Counted from the stretch's first letter, positions 40,871 through 49,934 are shown. The stretch: 64,000 bases of DNA from Clostridiales bacterium (GCA_015243575.1 CP042469.1:434001-498000); one strand, 5' to 3'. Program-made: numbers and translations. The notes: generated by a model not told the origin, from the sequence alone.

Positions 40871-42982
40871 ATGGGAAAGAAAATCGTGATAGTTGGAGCT
40901 GGATACTCCGGAATACTGACTGCCAAGAAGCTTGCAAAAAAATTCAAAAAAGACACCGATGTTTCTGTAACGATTATCGATAAAAATCCCTTCCACACCA
41001 TGCTTACCGAGCTTCATGAGGTAGCTGCCAATCGCGTGGATGAGGACAGTATCAAAATCAGTTTAAAAAAGGTGTTTGCAGGAAGAAAAGTTGATGTCAG
41101 GCTGGATACTGTGACTTCTGTCGACTTTGAGCAGAAGGTTGTTAAAGGTCAGGCTGAAAACTATGAGTATGATTATCTGGTCTTGTGCGCGGGTTCAAAG
41201 CCGACTTTCTTTGGTACCCCAGGAGCAGAAGAACATACCTACAAATTATGGTCATATAATGATGCCGTAAAACTGAAGGATCACATCCATAACATGTTCC
41301 GAAAAGCTGCTGTTGAGACAGACCCGAAAGAACGAAAGAAGCTTCTGACTTTCTTCGTCGTGGGTGCAGGTTTTACCGGCGTCGAAATGGTAGGGGAACT
41401 TGCTGAATATGCTCCTATCTTATGTAAAAATTTCGAGATTGACCGTGATGAGGTTACAATCTGTAACGTAGATATCCTTTCCCGTACAATTCCCAATATG
41501 CCAGAAAAGTTGTCCGTAAAAGTGGAAAAACGGATGAAAAAGATGGGAATTCGTGTTATGCTGAACACCGGTGTTGTAAGAGTCGGTGAAGACTTCGTTG
41601 AAACAAAGTATAACGATACGGTAACCAGTGAAGGTACCTATACTGTTGTTTGGGCCGCTGGTATTGAAAGTGCAGAAATTACAGCGGATGCTGCTAAGTC
41701 GCTGCAGTCTGGCGGACGCGGAAGAATTGCCCTTGATCCTTTCCTTCGTTCTCTTGATAATGAGAATGTTTATGTTGTGGGCGACAATATGCTCTATACT
41801 CCTGAGGGAGAAAAGATGCCGGTGCCTCAGATTGTTGAAAACTGTGAGCACAGCGCTGCAACAGCCGCTCATAATATCACCTGCGCGATTACAGGTAAAG
41901 GCGAGATGGAACAATACAAGCCGTCCTTCCATGGATTTATGGTTTGTATCGGAGGAAGATATGGCGTGGCAAGAGTTGGCCTCCCGAACATGATGTTCAA
42001 TCTACCCTCATGGCTCGCAATGTTTTCTAAGCACTTTATTAACATTATATATTTTATTCAGGTACTTGGCTGGAATAAGGTGTTCAGCTATATGAGGCAT
42101 GAATTCTTTACCATCAGAAACTGCAGAAGCTTTGTTGGCGGACACTTCTCCAACAGAACCCCAAGTTTCCTTCTTGTTCCGATGAGAGTTTGGCTGGGAG
42201 CGGTATGGCTTTATGAGGGAATCATGAAGGTCATGGAAGGCTGGATGACAACGCCAAAGCTGAAAGGTTTCTTCGGAGGCGCGCAGGCATGGTATGATAC
42301 CATCATCAACGGCGGCGGAGGCGGCGGCGGAACTACCGATGGAACAAGCGGAGCAACCACTGCTGCAGCAGAAGGCGCAGGTCATTTGGTATCTTCTGTT
42401 GTGAATGCAATTTTCGAAGCAACCGGTTCGGTAGCCCATGCGGCAACAAAGATGGCAGATGCCGTATCGGCGGCCACGGGAACAGGTGCGGAAGAAGGCG
42501 CTGCTCAGACAGGAAATGCTGCCACTTCAGCGGGTACTGTAATCTTCAACTTTGATTTCCTCGGTCTGTTCCAGGCGTTTTTCGTAAGCGGCAAGGAACT
42601 TGCCCACTCCACGCTGCAGGATTTAGCCTTTAAGATCGATGTACCAGCTGTCAACTGGATGATTCAGCAGTTTATCATTCCGAATGATGGTGTTCAAATT
42701 GGAATGCAGGCATTCATCGTAATCGCTGAAATTTTGATCGGTCTTGCTCTCATCGGCGGACTGTTCACTGCTCCGGCAGCAGGATTTTCACTGATCCTGC
42801 AGTTTATGTTCGTTACAACTACAGGATTGTACCTTGGTACATTCTGGATGATTTTCGCCGGCATTGCGGTGCTCATTGGAGCAGGAAGAACCTTCGGACT
42901 GGATTATTATGCGATGCCAGCACTGAAAGACGGATGGAAGAAAATACCGGTTGTAAAAAAATCTTATCTCTATCATGATTAA
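40871..42982 (+). CDS. ndh2: Type II NADH dehydrogenase with C-terminal membrane domain (FLEET Ndh2)
   Basis: 703 residues from ATG 40871 (GAGGAG upstream; the GTG at 40835 is upstream of that site and rejected). Residues 1-400 are a two-Rossmann flavoprotein (IVGAGYSGILTAKKL; second site VVGAGFTGVEMVGELAEYAP) ending in the membrane-facing helix of NDH-2. A membrane extension follows, with a DoxX-like part (VPMRVWLGAVWLYEGIMKV), a Gly-rich low-complexity loop of eight Gly near residue 480, and more membrane helices (about 610-680). Such extended Ndh2 proteins are the NADH-oxidising entry point of flavin-based extracellular electron transfer and hand electrons to a demethylmenaquinone. First gene of the FLEET operon. 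Confidence 0.92.
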   Translation: MGKKIVIVGAGYSGILTAKKLAKKFKKDTDVSVTIIDKNPFHTMLTELHEVAANRVDEDSIKISLKKVFAGRKVDVRLDTVTSVDFEQKVVKGQAENYEYDYLVLCAGSKPTFFGTPGAEEHTYKLWSYNDAVKLKDHIHNMFRKAAVETDPKERKKLLTFFVVGAGFTGVEMVGELAEYAPILCKNFEIDRDEVTICNVDILSRTIPNMPEKLSVKVEKRMKKMGIRVMLNTGVVRVGEDFVETKYNDTVTSEGTYTVVWAAGIESAEITADAAKSLQSGGRGRIALDPFLRSLDNENVYVVGDNMLYTPEGEKMPVPQIVENCEHSAATAAHNITCAITGKGEMEQYKPSFHGFMVCIGGRYGVARVGLPNMMFNLPSWLAMFSKHFINIIYFIQVLGWNKVFSYMRHEFFTIRNCRSFVGGHFSNRTPSFLLVPMRVWLGAVWLYEGIMKVMEGWMTTPKLKGFFGGAQAWYDTIINGGGGGGGTTDGTSGATTAAAEGAGHLVSSVVNAIFEATGSVAHAATKMADAVSAATGTGAEEGAAQTGNAATSAGTVIFNFDFLGLFQAFFVSGKELAHSTLQDLAFKIDVPAVNWMIQQFIIPNDGVQIGMQAFIVIAEILIGLALIGGLFTAPAAGFSLILQFMFVTTTGLYLGTFWMIFAGIAVLIGAGRTFGLDYYAMPALKDGWKKIPVVKKSYLYHD

Positions 42983-42992
42983 GGAATAAGAA

Positions 42993-43964
42993 ATGGAATC
43001 GACTTTAGATAAAAAGCTGACATATGAGGAAGCTATAGAGCAGATTAAAAGTGAGGTTGACAGCTTGCTGTCTTCCTCACCTTTGGTTATTCGCAGCTAT
43101 ACAAAGCACCTTGCGCTTTCTGTAGGGAAGTTCATCCGTGCCGCAGCAGTTGCTGCTTGTGCGCTGGACCGTGAGGGGTTTGTCTCAATGAAAGCGGTGA
43201 AACTGGCTGCAGCAATCGAAATATTACATCTGGCTACGCTGGTTCATGACGATGTCATTGATAATGCGGATCTGAGAAGGGGTCAAGTCACACTACAGAA
43301 AAAATTCGGACAGAAAACGGCAGTAATCTGCGGGGATTATCTGGTTTGCATGGCCATGAAGTTAACGGCTTCTGCAACAGAACAGTCTGATATAGAAGAA
43401 CGAATGAACCTGCAGATGCCTGACTATATGGGACGCATCTGTTTAGGAGAATTGAATCAACATATTAATAACGGAAACATAGATTTGTCCGTTCACCAGT
43501 ACTTAAGAATTATATCCGGTAAAACTGCGGCACTCTTCGAAGCTTCTTTTTTTGCTGGGGCAGCCCTTGTAGAGAAAGACTCGAACCTTGTCAGGAAATA
43601 TACTAAGCTTGGAAGATACATTGGAATGATCTTTCAGCTTACTGATGACTGCATGGATTTTGAGGAGACCGAGAAAACAGCGCAAAAGCCAGTTCAATCC
43701 GATTATGAACAAAATGTGATTACTCTGCCGCTGATTTATGCATTTAAAAAATTGAGTGAACTCAAAGATAAGGCCAAGGAAACGAAGCTGACCAGAAATG
43801 AGATTAACAGTGCGGTGAAGAATACGGGCGGCCTGAATTATACCAGACTCATCGCCAAGCGATATTACGACAAATCCCTGTTGCTCATGGAAGAACTGGG
43901 TGCTCCGGAAGAAAAGCAGCACCACTTGAAGCTGTTGCTCGATAAGTCATTTCGACTGATCTGA
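42993..43964 (+). CDS. dmkB: Polyprenyl diphosphate synthase (DmkB-like)
   Basis: 323 residues of the trans-prenyl synthase family. The two Asp-rich motifs are HDDVIDNADLRRG (first DDxxD) and LTDDCMDF (second), which bind the Mg-diphosphate substrates. It makes the isoprenoid tail for a quinone. In the Listeria FLEET locus DmkB has this place and role. It begins 10 bases after ndh2 and is followed by the prenyltransferase. A heptaprenyl-synthase large-subunit role elsewhere cannot be excluded, but context favours DmkB. Confidence 0.9.
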   Translation: MESTLDKKLTYEEAIEQIKSEVDSLLSSSPLVIRSYTKHLALSVGKFIRAAAVAACALDREGFVSMKAVKLAAAIEILHLATLVHDDVIDNADLRRGQVTLQKKFGQKTAVICGDYLVCMAMKLTASATEQSDIEERMNLQMPDYMGRICLGELNQHINNGNIDLSVHQYLRIISGKTAALFEASFFAGAALVEKDSNLVRKYTKLGRYIGMIFQLTDDCMDFEETEKTAQKPVQSDYEQNVITLPLIYAFKKLSELKDKAKETKLTRNEINSAVKNTGGLNYTRLIAKRYYDKSLLLMEELGAPEEKQHHLKLLLDKSFRLI

Positions 43965-43981
43965 AAAATGGAGAAGAATCA

Positions 43982-44887
43982 GTGATAGAGCGATTTTTGA
44001 ATTATGTTGAAATAAGAACAAAGATCACGAGCACCTTCGCCTTTCTGCTGACCCTCGCCTTTTTGTTTTATAGCAATCAGCCGATTCAATGGAAATTAAC
44101 ATGCGTTTTTTTTGGTGCCATGTTTCTGTTCGATCTTACAACTACGGCGATCAATAATTATATTGATACCAAAACAAATGGTCAGCCCCTTCAGTTTAAA
44201 CGAGGAGCCGCGCTGAGTATCATACTGATTTTATTAGGGGTCAGTGCCCTGCTTGGACTCTGGCTTGTCGTGCTGACGGATATCGTTGTCTTATTGCTCG
44301 GCGGCTTGTGCTTTCTTTGCGGAGTATTATATACCTTTGGGCCTGTTCCTATCTCGAGGCAGCCTTGGGGGGAAATTCTATCGGGAATTTTCTATGGTTT
44401 TTTCATTCCGTTTATTTTGCTATATGTCAATATGCCGGAGGGAACCTATCTGACTTTTCAATGGAACCTGCAATCGGTAATGGTTGAGCTGCAGCTTCTG
44501 CCGCTGATAACTGTTATAATGTTGTCCGCTTTGCCGGTATGTACGACTGCGAACATTATGCTTGCAAACAATATCTGCGATGTGGAAAAGGATATCCTTG
44601 TGAAGCGATATACGCTTCCCTACTATTTGGGAAAGAAGACATCGCTCCGTTTGTTTGCCGCAATCTATTACTGTACCTATCTGGTGGTGATTGTTATGAC
44701 TGCGGCGAGAATGCTTCCATTGATCAGTCTATTGTTTCTGATCACCGTCATCCCGGTTCAGAAGAATATTAATGAGTTTTTTAAGGTGCAGGAGAAGTCA
44801 AAAACCTTCATTGTATCCATAAAAAATTATGTGATCATCATGGGCACAATCTCTCTTTTGGTATTTATTGGAGGGATATTGGGTTAA
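43982..44887 (+). CDS. dmkA: UbiA-family prenyltransferase (DmkA-like)
   Basis: 301 residues with eight to nine hydrophobic segments. UbiA Asp motifs: TTAINNYIDTKTNG (first) and MLANNICDVEKDILVKRYTLP (in part; second, around 200). It joins a polyprenyl chain to 1,4-dihydroxy-2-naphthoate, giving demethylmenaquinone for the Ndh2. It starts at a GTG (43982) with GGAGAAG upstream, 17 bases after dmkB. As in other FLEET loci it is a second, dedicated MenA-like enzyme. Confidence 0.9.
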   Translation: MIERFLNYVEIRTKITSTFAFLLTLAFLFYSNQPIQWKLTCVFFGAMFLFDLTTTAINNYIDTKTNGQPLQFKRGAALSIILILLGVSALLGLWLVVLTDIVVLLLGGLCFLCGVLYTFGPVPISRQPWGEILSGIFYGFFIPFILLYVNMPEGTYLTFQWNLQSVMVELQLLPLITVIMLSALPVCTTANIMLANNICDVEKDILVKRYTLPYYLGKKTSLRLFAAIYYCTYLVVIVMTAARMLPLISLLFLITVIPVQKNINEFFKVQEKSKTFIVSIKNYVIIMGTISLLVFIGGILG

Positions 44888-44898
44888 GGACGTGAATA

Positions 44899-45300
44899 AT
44901 GGGTAATATGACATTTGTAAAGAAAACAGATGCCATCATCATACTGATCATACTCGTGATCAGTATAATCTCTTGGTGGGCCTATCAGCATTTCGCTGCA
45001 GAAAAGCAGGTGAAAGCTGAAATTTATTACTATTCAGATCTGGTGATGACTGTAGATCTGCAGGAGAACGAGGAACGCAGCTTTTCAATGCCCCAGAATG
45101 AGCATGTGGTCTTTCATGTATATAAGGACGGTTCGATTGCCTTTGAGGCTTCCGATTGTCCTGATCAGGTCTGTGTCCATGCCGGAAGAATTAGAACCTC
45201 CGGTCAGTTCGCAGCTTGCTTGCCCAATGGATTTGTTGCGAAAATCGTGCCTGAGGGAGAGCATGGCGAAGACGACGCGGATATTGTTGTAGGCAGATAG
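44899..45300 (+). CDS. eetA: EetA-like protein with NusG domain II
   Basis: 133 residues: a membrane helix (about 11-30), then an extracytoplasmic NusG-II-type domain with FEASDCPDQVCVHAGRI and the Cys in FAACLPNGFVAKIV. The Cys pair (CPDQVC) and third Cys are family hallmarks. NusG-II proteins beside Gx transporters are the EetA/EetB pair of flavin-based electron transfer. EetA is required for it in Listeria, but its biochemical role is unclear. Here the order is A then B with a 18-base gap. Confidence 0.87.
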   Translation: MGNMTFVKKTDAIIILIILVISIISWWAYQHFAAEKQVKAEIYYYSDLVMTVDLQENEERSFSMPQNEHVVFHVYKDGSIAFEASDCPDQVCVHAGRIRTSGQFAACLPNGFVAKIVPEGEHGEDDADIVVGR

Positions 45301-45318
45301 TGCTGTAGAGAGGATTGA

Positions 45319-45858
45319 ATGAACGTTAAGTATAGCGGGAATACGATTTTGAAGAGTAAGAATAAAACCCAGTTGATGGTGTTGACTGCGATGGTTTTCG
45401 CTACAGCTCTCGTTCTTGCAGTCATCGAGAATGCGCTGCCTGCGCTGCCCATTGCGGTACCGGGGGTGAAATTTGGTCTCTCGAATATTGCTGTCATGTA
45501 TGCTTTATTCTTCCTTGGAAGAAAAGAGGCATACACCATAGCGGTTCTGAAGTCTGGCTTTGTGTTTGTTACCAGAGGCGCAATTGCCGCTGCGCTGAGT
45601 TTGGCCGGGGGGATTTTATCCATAACGGTCATGGTTCTTTTAATTTTCCTTTTTCGGGAAAAAATTTCTTACCTGATACTCAGCATTTTTGGAGCGGTTT
45701 TTCACAATGTAGGTCAATTTGCTGTTATAACTATTATCTATACGGGTATGAATCTATGGGCATATTTTCCTGTCCTGCTCGTATCAGGTTTGCTCGCAGG
45801 AATTGTAACCTCAACACTGTTACGGTTTATTATGCCGGCTTTTAACCGGATCGGATGA
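45319..45858 (+). CDS. eetB: EetB-like Gx transporter family membrane protein
   Basis: 179 residues with five to six hydrophobic segments, of the Hpre_diP_synt_I/Gx transporter family, which resembles ECF substrate-binding proteins. Marks: ALPIAVPGVKFGLSNIAVMYALFFLG and the late SGLLAGIVTSTLL (motifs given in part). In FLEET loci this is EetB, needed for electron transfer, with unknown substrate. It follows EetA with GAGAGGATTG upstream. Confidence 0.87.
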   Translation: MNVKYSGNTILKSKNKTQLMVLTAMVFATALVLAVIENALPALPIAVPGVKFGLSNIAVMYALFFLGRKEAYTIAVLKSGFVFVTRGAIAAALSLAGGILSITVMVLLIFLFREKISYLILSIFGAVFHNVGQFAVITIIYTGMNLWAYFPVLLVSGLLAGIVTSTLLRFIMPAFNRIG

Positions 45859-45962
45859 CATAAGCTCTTTGTTATGTTTTCTGCTGGTATTGCTGGCTTA
45901 ATAAAAGATTGCTGAAATTTCTGTTCAGTAGTCTTCATAATAAAAAATTTGGAGGAGAAATT

Positions 45963-46997
45963 ATGAGAAAGAAATTAGCACTATTAATGGTATTGGCCAT
46001 GGTAATGCTCGCATTGGCTGCCTGCGGCGGCGGAGCAAAGGAAGAAGCACCGCCGGTTGATGACACTCCTGCAGCAGCTGCAGTAAAGACTGGTCTTGCG
46101 GTCATCACATCTATCGCGAAATCCGCTGATGCTGGTGAGAAAAACGGAGTTGGTCAGGCTGACTCTCTTGCGGTAGCAGTTACTGTTGACGATGCAGGCA
46201 CAATTGTAAAGTGCTCCATCGATCAGGCTCAGACAAAGATTGAGTTCGGTAAAGATGGTAAAATTGTAACGCCACTTGATACTGTTTTCGTAGCAAAGAA
46301 AGAAATGGGAGCTGACTACGGAATGGCGAAAGCCTCCAGTATCGGAAAAGAATGGAACGAACAGGCTGACGCTTTTGCCGCTTATGTAGTAGGCAAGACT
46401 GTTGATGAAGTAAAGGGAATCGCAGTAAATGAAGAAGGCGTTCCAACCGGAAGCGATTTAACTTCTTCCGTAACAGTACATGTTACTGACTTCATCGCAG
46501 CGATCGAAAAGGCTGTTGGCAATGCGCAGCCCATCGGAGCTAATGCTGATGATACCCTTGGACTGGGAATCGTTACAAACATTGCGAAATCCAAGGACGC
46601 AGCTGATGAAGACGGCGTGGCTCAGGCTTACACCTACTACACAGCTACAACCTTTAATGCAGAAGGCGTAATCACAAGCAGCATCATTGATGCTTCTGTA
46701 ACGAACATCAACTTCAACAAGGAAGGCAAAGTAACTTCTGACCTGAAAGCTGCGCTTCAGACAAAAAATGAACTGGGCGACGGATATGGAATGAGAAAAG
46801 CTTCCTCTATCGGCAAAGAGTGGAATGAGCAGGCTGACGCTTTCGCTAAGTATGTTGTTGGGAAGAATATCGACGAAGTGAAGGGCATTGCGGTAACGGA
46901 AGGTGTTCCGAGCGGCGATGATCTGAAGACTTCTGTAACAGTTCACGTTACTGACTTCTTCACAATCCTTGAAAAGGCGTTTAGCGACGCTGAATAA
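45963..46997 (+). CDS. Lipoprotein with two homologous repeats, candidate FMN carrier
   Basis: 344 residues from ATG 45963 (GGAGGAG upstream; the frame from 45909 has no ribosome site). Signal peptide and lipobox LAAC give a lipid-anchored Cys21. The body is two homologous domains (about 42-184 and 200-340), both with KASSIGKEWNEQADAFA and [GN]-[IV]-DEVKGIAV and both ending in SVTVHVTDF. Before that end each has D-x-x-[ST]-S-V-T: Asp165-Thr171 and Asp320-Thr326. This has the spacing of the ApbE target D-x-x-[ST]-G-A-T seen in the PplA-like protein downstream, with Val for Ala. It is encoded between EetB and the FMN transferase. I infer a second flavinylated carrier; the function is unproven. 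Confidence 0.75.
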   Translation: MRKKLALLMVLAMVMLALAACGGGAKEEAPPVDDTPAAAAVKTGLAVITSIAKSADAGEKNGVGQADSLAVAVTVDDAGTIVKCSIDQAQTKIEFGKDGKIVTPLDTVFVAKKEMGADYGMAKASSIGKEWNEQADAFAAYVVGKTVDEVKGIAVNEEGVPTGSDLTSSVTVHVTDFIAAIEKAVGNAQPIGANADDTLGLGIVTNIAKSKDAADEDGVAQAYTYYTATTFNAEGVITSSIIDASVTNINFNKEGKVTSDLKAALQTKNELGDGYGMRKASSIGKEWNEQADAFAKYVVGKNIDEVKGIAVTEGVPSGDDLKTSVTVHVTDFFTILEKAFSDAE

Positions 46998-47130
46998 TCC
47001 TACATAGGATAAACAGAGGCAAAGATCTATTGGTTGCAGCCTCTGTAAAATGAATGAATTTGCTGAGGGATAGACTACGGCCTTTTACTACGCCGAACGC
47101 TATCCCTTTCAGTGATATTGGAGGAAAGCT

Positions 47131-48165
47131 TTGATTAAGAAATTAACCGTCGTCATGATGGCATTGATTGTGGCTCTGAATGGAGCTTCCTGCGCTGCGC
47201 AGCCGGAAAACAAAAGATATGAGGCAGAATTCTTGTCGCTTTTTGATACCGTAACCAGAATCGTGGGGTATGCTGAGAGCAAGGAAAAATTCTCGGAGCA
47301 GGCGCAGCTGATTCATGACAGTTTGGAGGAATATCATCGATTGTATGATATCTATACTGATTATGAGGGTGTAAATAACATCAAGACCATTAACGAGCAG
47401 GCTGGTATCGCTCCTGTTAAAGTAGATCGGAGAATTATTGACCTTCTGATTTTTGCAAAAGAAGCTTACGGGACGACAAACGGACAGCTCAATGTGGCGA
47501 TGGGTTCGGTTTTGAAAATATGGCACGATTATCGTGAGGCAGGGATCGATAACCCTGAGAATGCCAAACTTCCTTCTCTGGAGCAACTTGCGGCTGCGGC
47601 GGAGCATATTGATATCAATAAGGTAATAATTGATGAAGAGAACTCTACTGTGTTTCTGGAAGACCCGGAGATGAGCTTGGATGTAGGCGGAATAGCAAAA
47701 GGCTATGCAACAGAGCGGGTGGCTCAAATAGCCGAAGAAAATGGAATTACATCTGCCCTCATCAGTGTTGGAGGAAATGTGAGAGCCATAGGTACGAGAG
47801 GCGACGGGACACCTTGGAAAGTAGGGGTGCAAAATCCCATAGATGAAGCAGGAGATAATGTCTGTGATGTAACGCTGACGGATGCTTCTCTCGTAACAAG
47901 CGGTACGTATGAGCGATTTTATGTGGTGGATGGCCAGAAATATCATCATATCATTGATCCTGACACGCTGTTCCCTGCTAATTACTATGTGTCGGTTACC
48001 ATTCTTTGCAAAGACTCAGGGATGGCAGATGCGCTGGCGAAAATTTTCAATATGCCTTATGAGGAAGGTCTCGCGTTGATTGAAAATCTTCCTGATACGG
48101 AGGCGTTATGGGTCTTTCCTGACGGAAGTTTGAAATACAGTTCCGGCTTCCCGATCGATTTGTAA
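47131..48165 (+). CDS. apbE: FAD:protein FMN transferase, ApbE family (FmnB-like)
   Basis: 344 residues from a TTG start with GGAGGAAAGCT upstream. A signal peptide with a weak lipobox (GASC, Cys21) exports it. ApbE blocks: LGVDVGGIAKG-like LDVGGIAKGYATERVA, SVGGNVRAIGTRGDG, and YHHIIDPDTLFPA. It moves FMN from FAD onto a Thr in target proteins outside the membrane. It lies between two lipoproteins that both carry candidate target motifs. In Listeria the FLEET gene fmnB has this role. Confidence 0.95.
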   Translation: MIKKLTVVMMALIVALNGASCAAQPENKRYEAEFLSLFDTVTRIVGYAESKEKFSEQAQLIHDSLEEYHRLYDIYTDYEGVNNIKTINEQAGIAPVKVDRRIIDLLIFAKEAYGTTNGQLNVAMGSVLKIWHDYREAGIDNPENAKLPSLEQLAAAAEHIDINKVIIDEENSTVFLEDPEMSLDVGGIAKGYATERVAQIAEENGITSALISVGGNVRAIGTRGDGTPWKVGVQNPIDEAGDNVCDVTLTDASLVTSGTYERFYVVDGQKYHHIIDPDTLFPANYYVSVTILCKDSGMADALAKIFNMPYEEGLALIENLPDTEALWVFPDGSLKYSSGFPIDL

Positions 48166-48206
48166 TATGATTTAATACAACTATTTTCATGATATCATTC
48201 AGATCT

Positions 48207-48293
48207 ATGAATAGCCGTATCAGTTCGTACAGATACTAATACTGTTCTCAATGTCATTGAGAATCGTAGCATAACGGTTATTCATATTTTTTT
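48207..48293 (+). terminator. Nested hairpin and terminator before pplA, with a 19-bp palindrome
   Basis: ATGAATAGCCGT (48207-48218) pairs with ACGGTTATTCAT (48274-48285, one G-T), followed by seven T: an intrinsic terminator form. In its loop TTCTCAATG-T-CATTGAGAA (48245-48263) is a perfect 9-1-9 palindrome that could be a protein operator or inner hairpin. The structure may attenuate pplA or separate it from apbE. No known riboswitch is recognised. Confidence 0.6.
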
Positions 48294-48318
48294 AGTTTCA
48301 AAATAAGGAGTGATAATA

Positions 48319-49170
48319 ATGAAAAAGTTACTGTTATTTGGATTGATTTGTTTACTGAGCGTTCTGCCCATGACGGCCTGCGGGAACAAAGACAACAAGC
48401 CTGGCGAAGAGACTCCTCCGGCAGCGGATTTTAAAGATGGAAGCTATCATGCGGAATACGATAGACCCGATGTTAGAAATTGGGTTGCTTACGTAGATGT
48501 AACGGTGAAAGACGGAAAAATAACGAAAGCATATTATGATTATACCAACGATGCTGGGGAAAAGAGAACGGAAAATAAGGGATATATTGAAGGATTCAGT
48601 GCCGCAAACAACGGTATGACTCCGAGAGAAGCTTTTGATGAGCTGGGTGTGAGACTGGTTGATACACAGGACATCGAAAAAGTCGATGCGGTCTCCGGAG
48701 CAACACATTCCTCCAGAAACTTTAATGAGTTGGTTGGTGCAGCCCTTGAAAATGCCATGGATGGGTCAACGACAGAAGCAAAGGTTGCCCTCTATGAAGA
48801 CGGAAAGTACAGAGTAGAAGGGGACGCCTATGATGATTATGGGTGGAAACCTTTCGTAGAAGTACAAATTACCGACGGTGATATCGCTGGTGTTACGTTC
48901 GATTATGAAAATGAAGCGGGAGATCTGAAAACGAAGGATGAGGAATACAAAAAGAATATGGAAGCAAAAAGCGGAACATATCCAGAAAAGTATTCCAGTG
49001 AGCTTGAACAGCAGCTCATCGATAAGCAGATCATCTCAAAAGTAGATGCAATCTCTGGAGCGACTCAGTCTTCCAATAACTTCACCGCGTTGGTGGAATA
49101 TGCTTTGGATGATATGGCAGAAGTGGGAGATACCCAGACTGCAGTGATCAAGCTTGACGAAACGGAATAA
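48319..49170 (+). CDS. pplA: PplA-like flavinylated lipoprotein with two FMN-binding domains
   Basis: 283 residues from ATG 48319 (AAGGAGTGA upstream; the GTG at 48310 overlaps the site). Signal peptide and lipobox MTAC anchor Cys21. Two FMN-binding-type domains follow (about 38-150 and 158-270), each with the flavinylation motif: KVDAVSGATHSS (Asp123-Thr129) and KVDAISGATQSS (Asp243-Thr249). ApbE is expected to attach FMN to Thr129 and Thr249. Listeria PplA, the terminal extracellular flavoprotein of FLEET, has the same two-site design. A strong terminator ends the operon. Confidence 0.92.
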   Translation: MKKLLLFGLICLLSVLPMTACGNKDNKPGEETPPAADFKDGSYHAEYDRPDVRNWVAYVDVTVKDGKITKAYYDYTNDAGEKRTENKGYIEGFSAANNGMTPREAFDELGVRLVDTQDIEKVDAVSGATHSSRNFNELVGAALENAMDGSTTEAKVALYEDGKYRVEGDAYDDYGWKPFVEVQITDGDIAGVTFDYENEAGDLKTKDEEYKKNMEAKSGTYPEKYSSELEQQLIDKQIISKVDAISGATQSSNNFTALVEYALDDMAEVGDTQTAVIKLDETE

Positions 49171-49237
49171 TTGGAGGATCGAAATGAATCCTGCAACCCA
49201 ATAAGCAGAGGGTAATGATAGAACCTGGAAGAAGAAT

Positions 49238-49272
49238 AAAAGCCGCACTTCGTAAAGAAATGCGGCTTTGTT
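49238..49272. terminator. Bidirectional terminator ending the FLEET operon
   Basis: AAAGCCGCA (49238-49246) pairs with TGCGGCTTT (49261-49269), then GTTG. On the minus strand it serves the convergent HAD gene. Confidence 0.85.
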
Positions 49273-49274
49273 GC

Positions 49275-49934
49275 TTACCGATAGTAGGTGAGAACTTCTT
49301 CCGGTCTATGAATGATCACATCGGGTTCGTTTTTCTCAAGCATTTCGATCGGCTGATAACCCCAGGCTGCTGCGATGCAAAAAACACCGGCGCCGTTTGC
49401 TGTTTTGATATCCACATCCGTATCACCCACATAAATGCATTCGTCCTTTTGCAGTCCGAGCAAATCCACGACCCGAAGCAGAGCATTGGGATCCGGCTTT
49501 GCTGGTTTGTCCGGAAGTTGGCCTACACATAAATCGAAGGTGTCCGGGAATGTAGCGGCAATGACTTCTTGTGCAACGTGATCCGGCTTGTTCGTCAGCA
49601 CCGCCAAGATAATATCCTTTTCTGCCAGTTTTTCGAGGATTTCTTTGATCCCTTCGTAGGGCTTGGTCAGATATAACGCGTCTTTCAGGTACGCCTGATG
49701 ATCAAATCTTCCGACCTGATCGAAGAGCTCTTCTGTCCGATCTTCGGGACAACCGCCGAATTTCAGCAATGTTTGGTAATATTCTTTATAAGATAGTCTG
49801 CATAGTACCTGGTACTTCTCCAAAGGCAGCTTCTCGAAGCCGAAATGCTCCAGTGCCTTGTTGCTATAGTGAGCAATGGTATGGAGTGTATTCAGCAGTG
49901 TTCCATCCAAATCAAATATGCAGGCTTTATACAT
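49275..49934 (-). CDS. HAD-family phosphatase, phosphoglycolate phosphatase-like
   Basis: 219 residues. HAD motifs: I in IFDLDGTLLNT, II in AVLTNKPD, III Lys in KPAKPDP, IV in YVGDTDVDIKTA. The cap (about 20-90) is helical as in Gph/PpaX. It probably dephosphorylates phosphoglycolate or another small sugar phosphate. Its ATG has a weak GGAGGTACTC site. It stands at the edge of the sugar-catabolic island and might clear a dead-end phosphate from it. Confidence 0.87.
   Translation of the reverse strand: MYKACIFDLDGTLLNTLHTIAHYSNKALEHFGFEKLPLEKYQVLCRLSYKEYYQTLLKFGGCPEDRTEELFDQVGRFDHQAYLKDALYLTKPYEGIKEILEKLAEKDIILAVLTNKPDHVAQEVIAATFPDTFDLCVGQLPDKPAKPDPNALLRVVDLLGLQKDECIYVGDTDVDIKTANGAGVFCIAAAWGYQPIEMLEKNEPDVIIHRPEEVLTYYR

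Noticed and set aside
48245-48263. Fur or PerR box before pplA
   Set aside because: The 9-1-9 geometry is similar, but the sequence TTCTCAATG/CATTGAGAA does not match the AT-rich Fur/PerR consensus.
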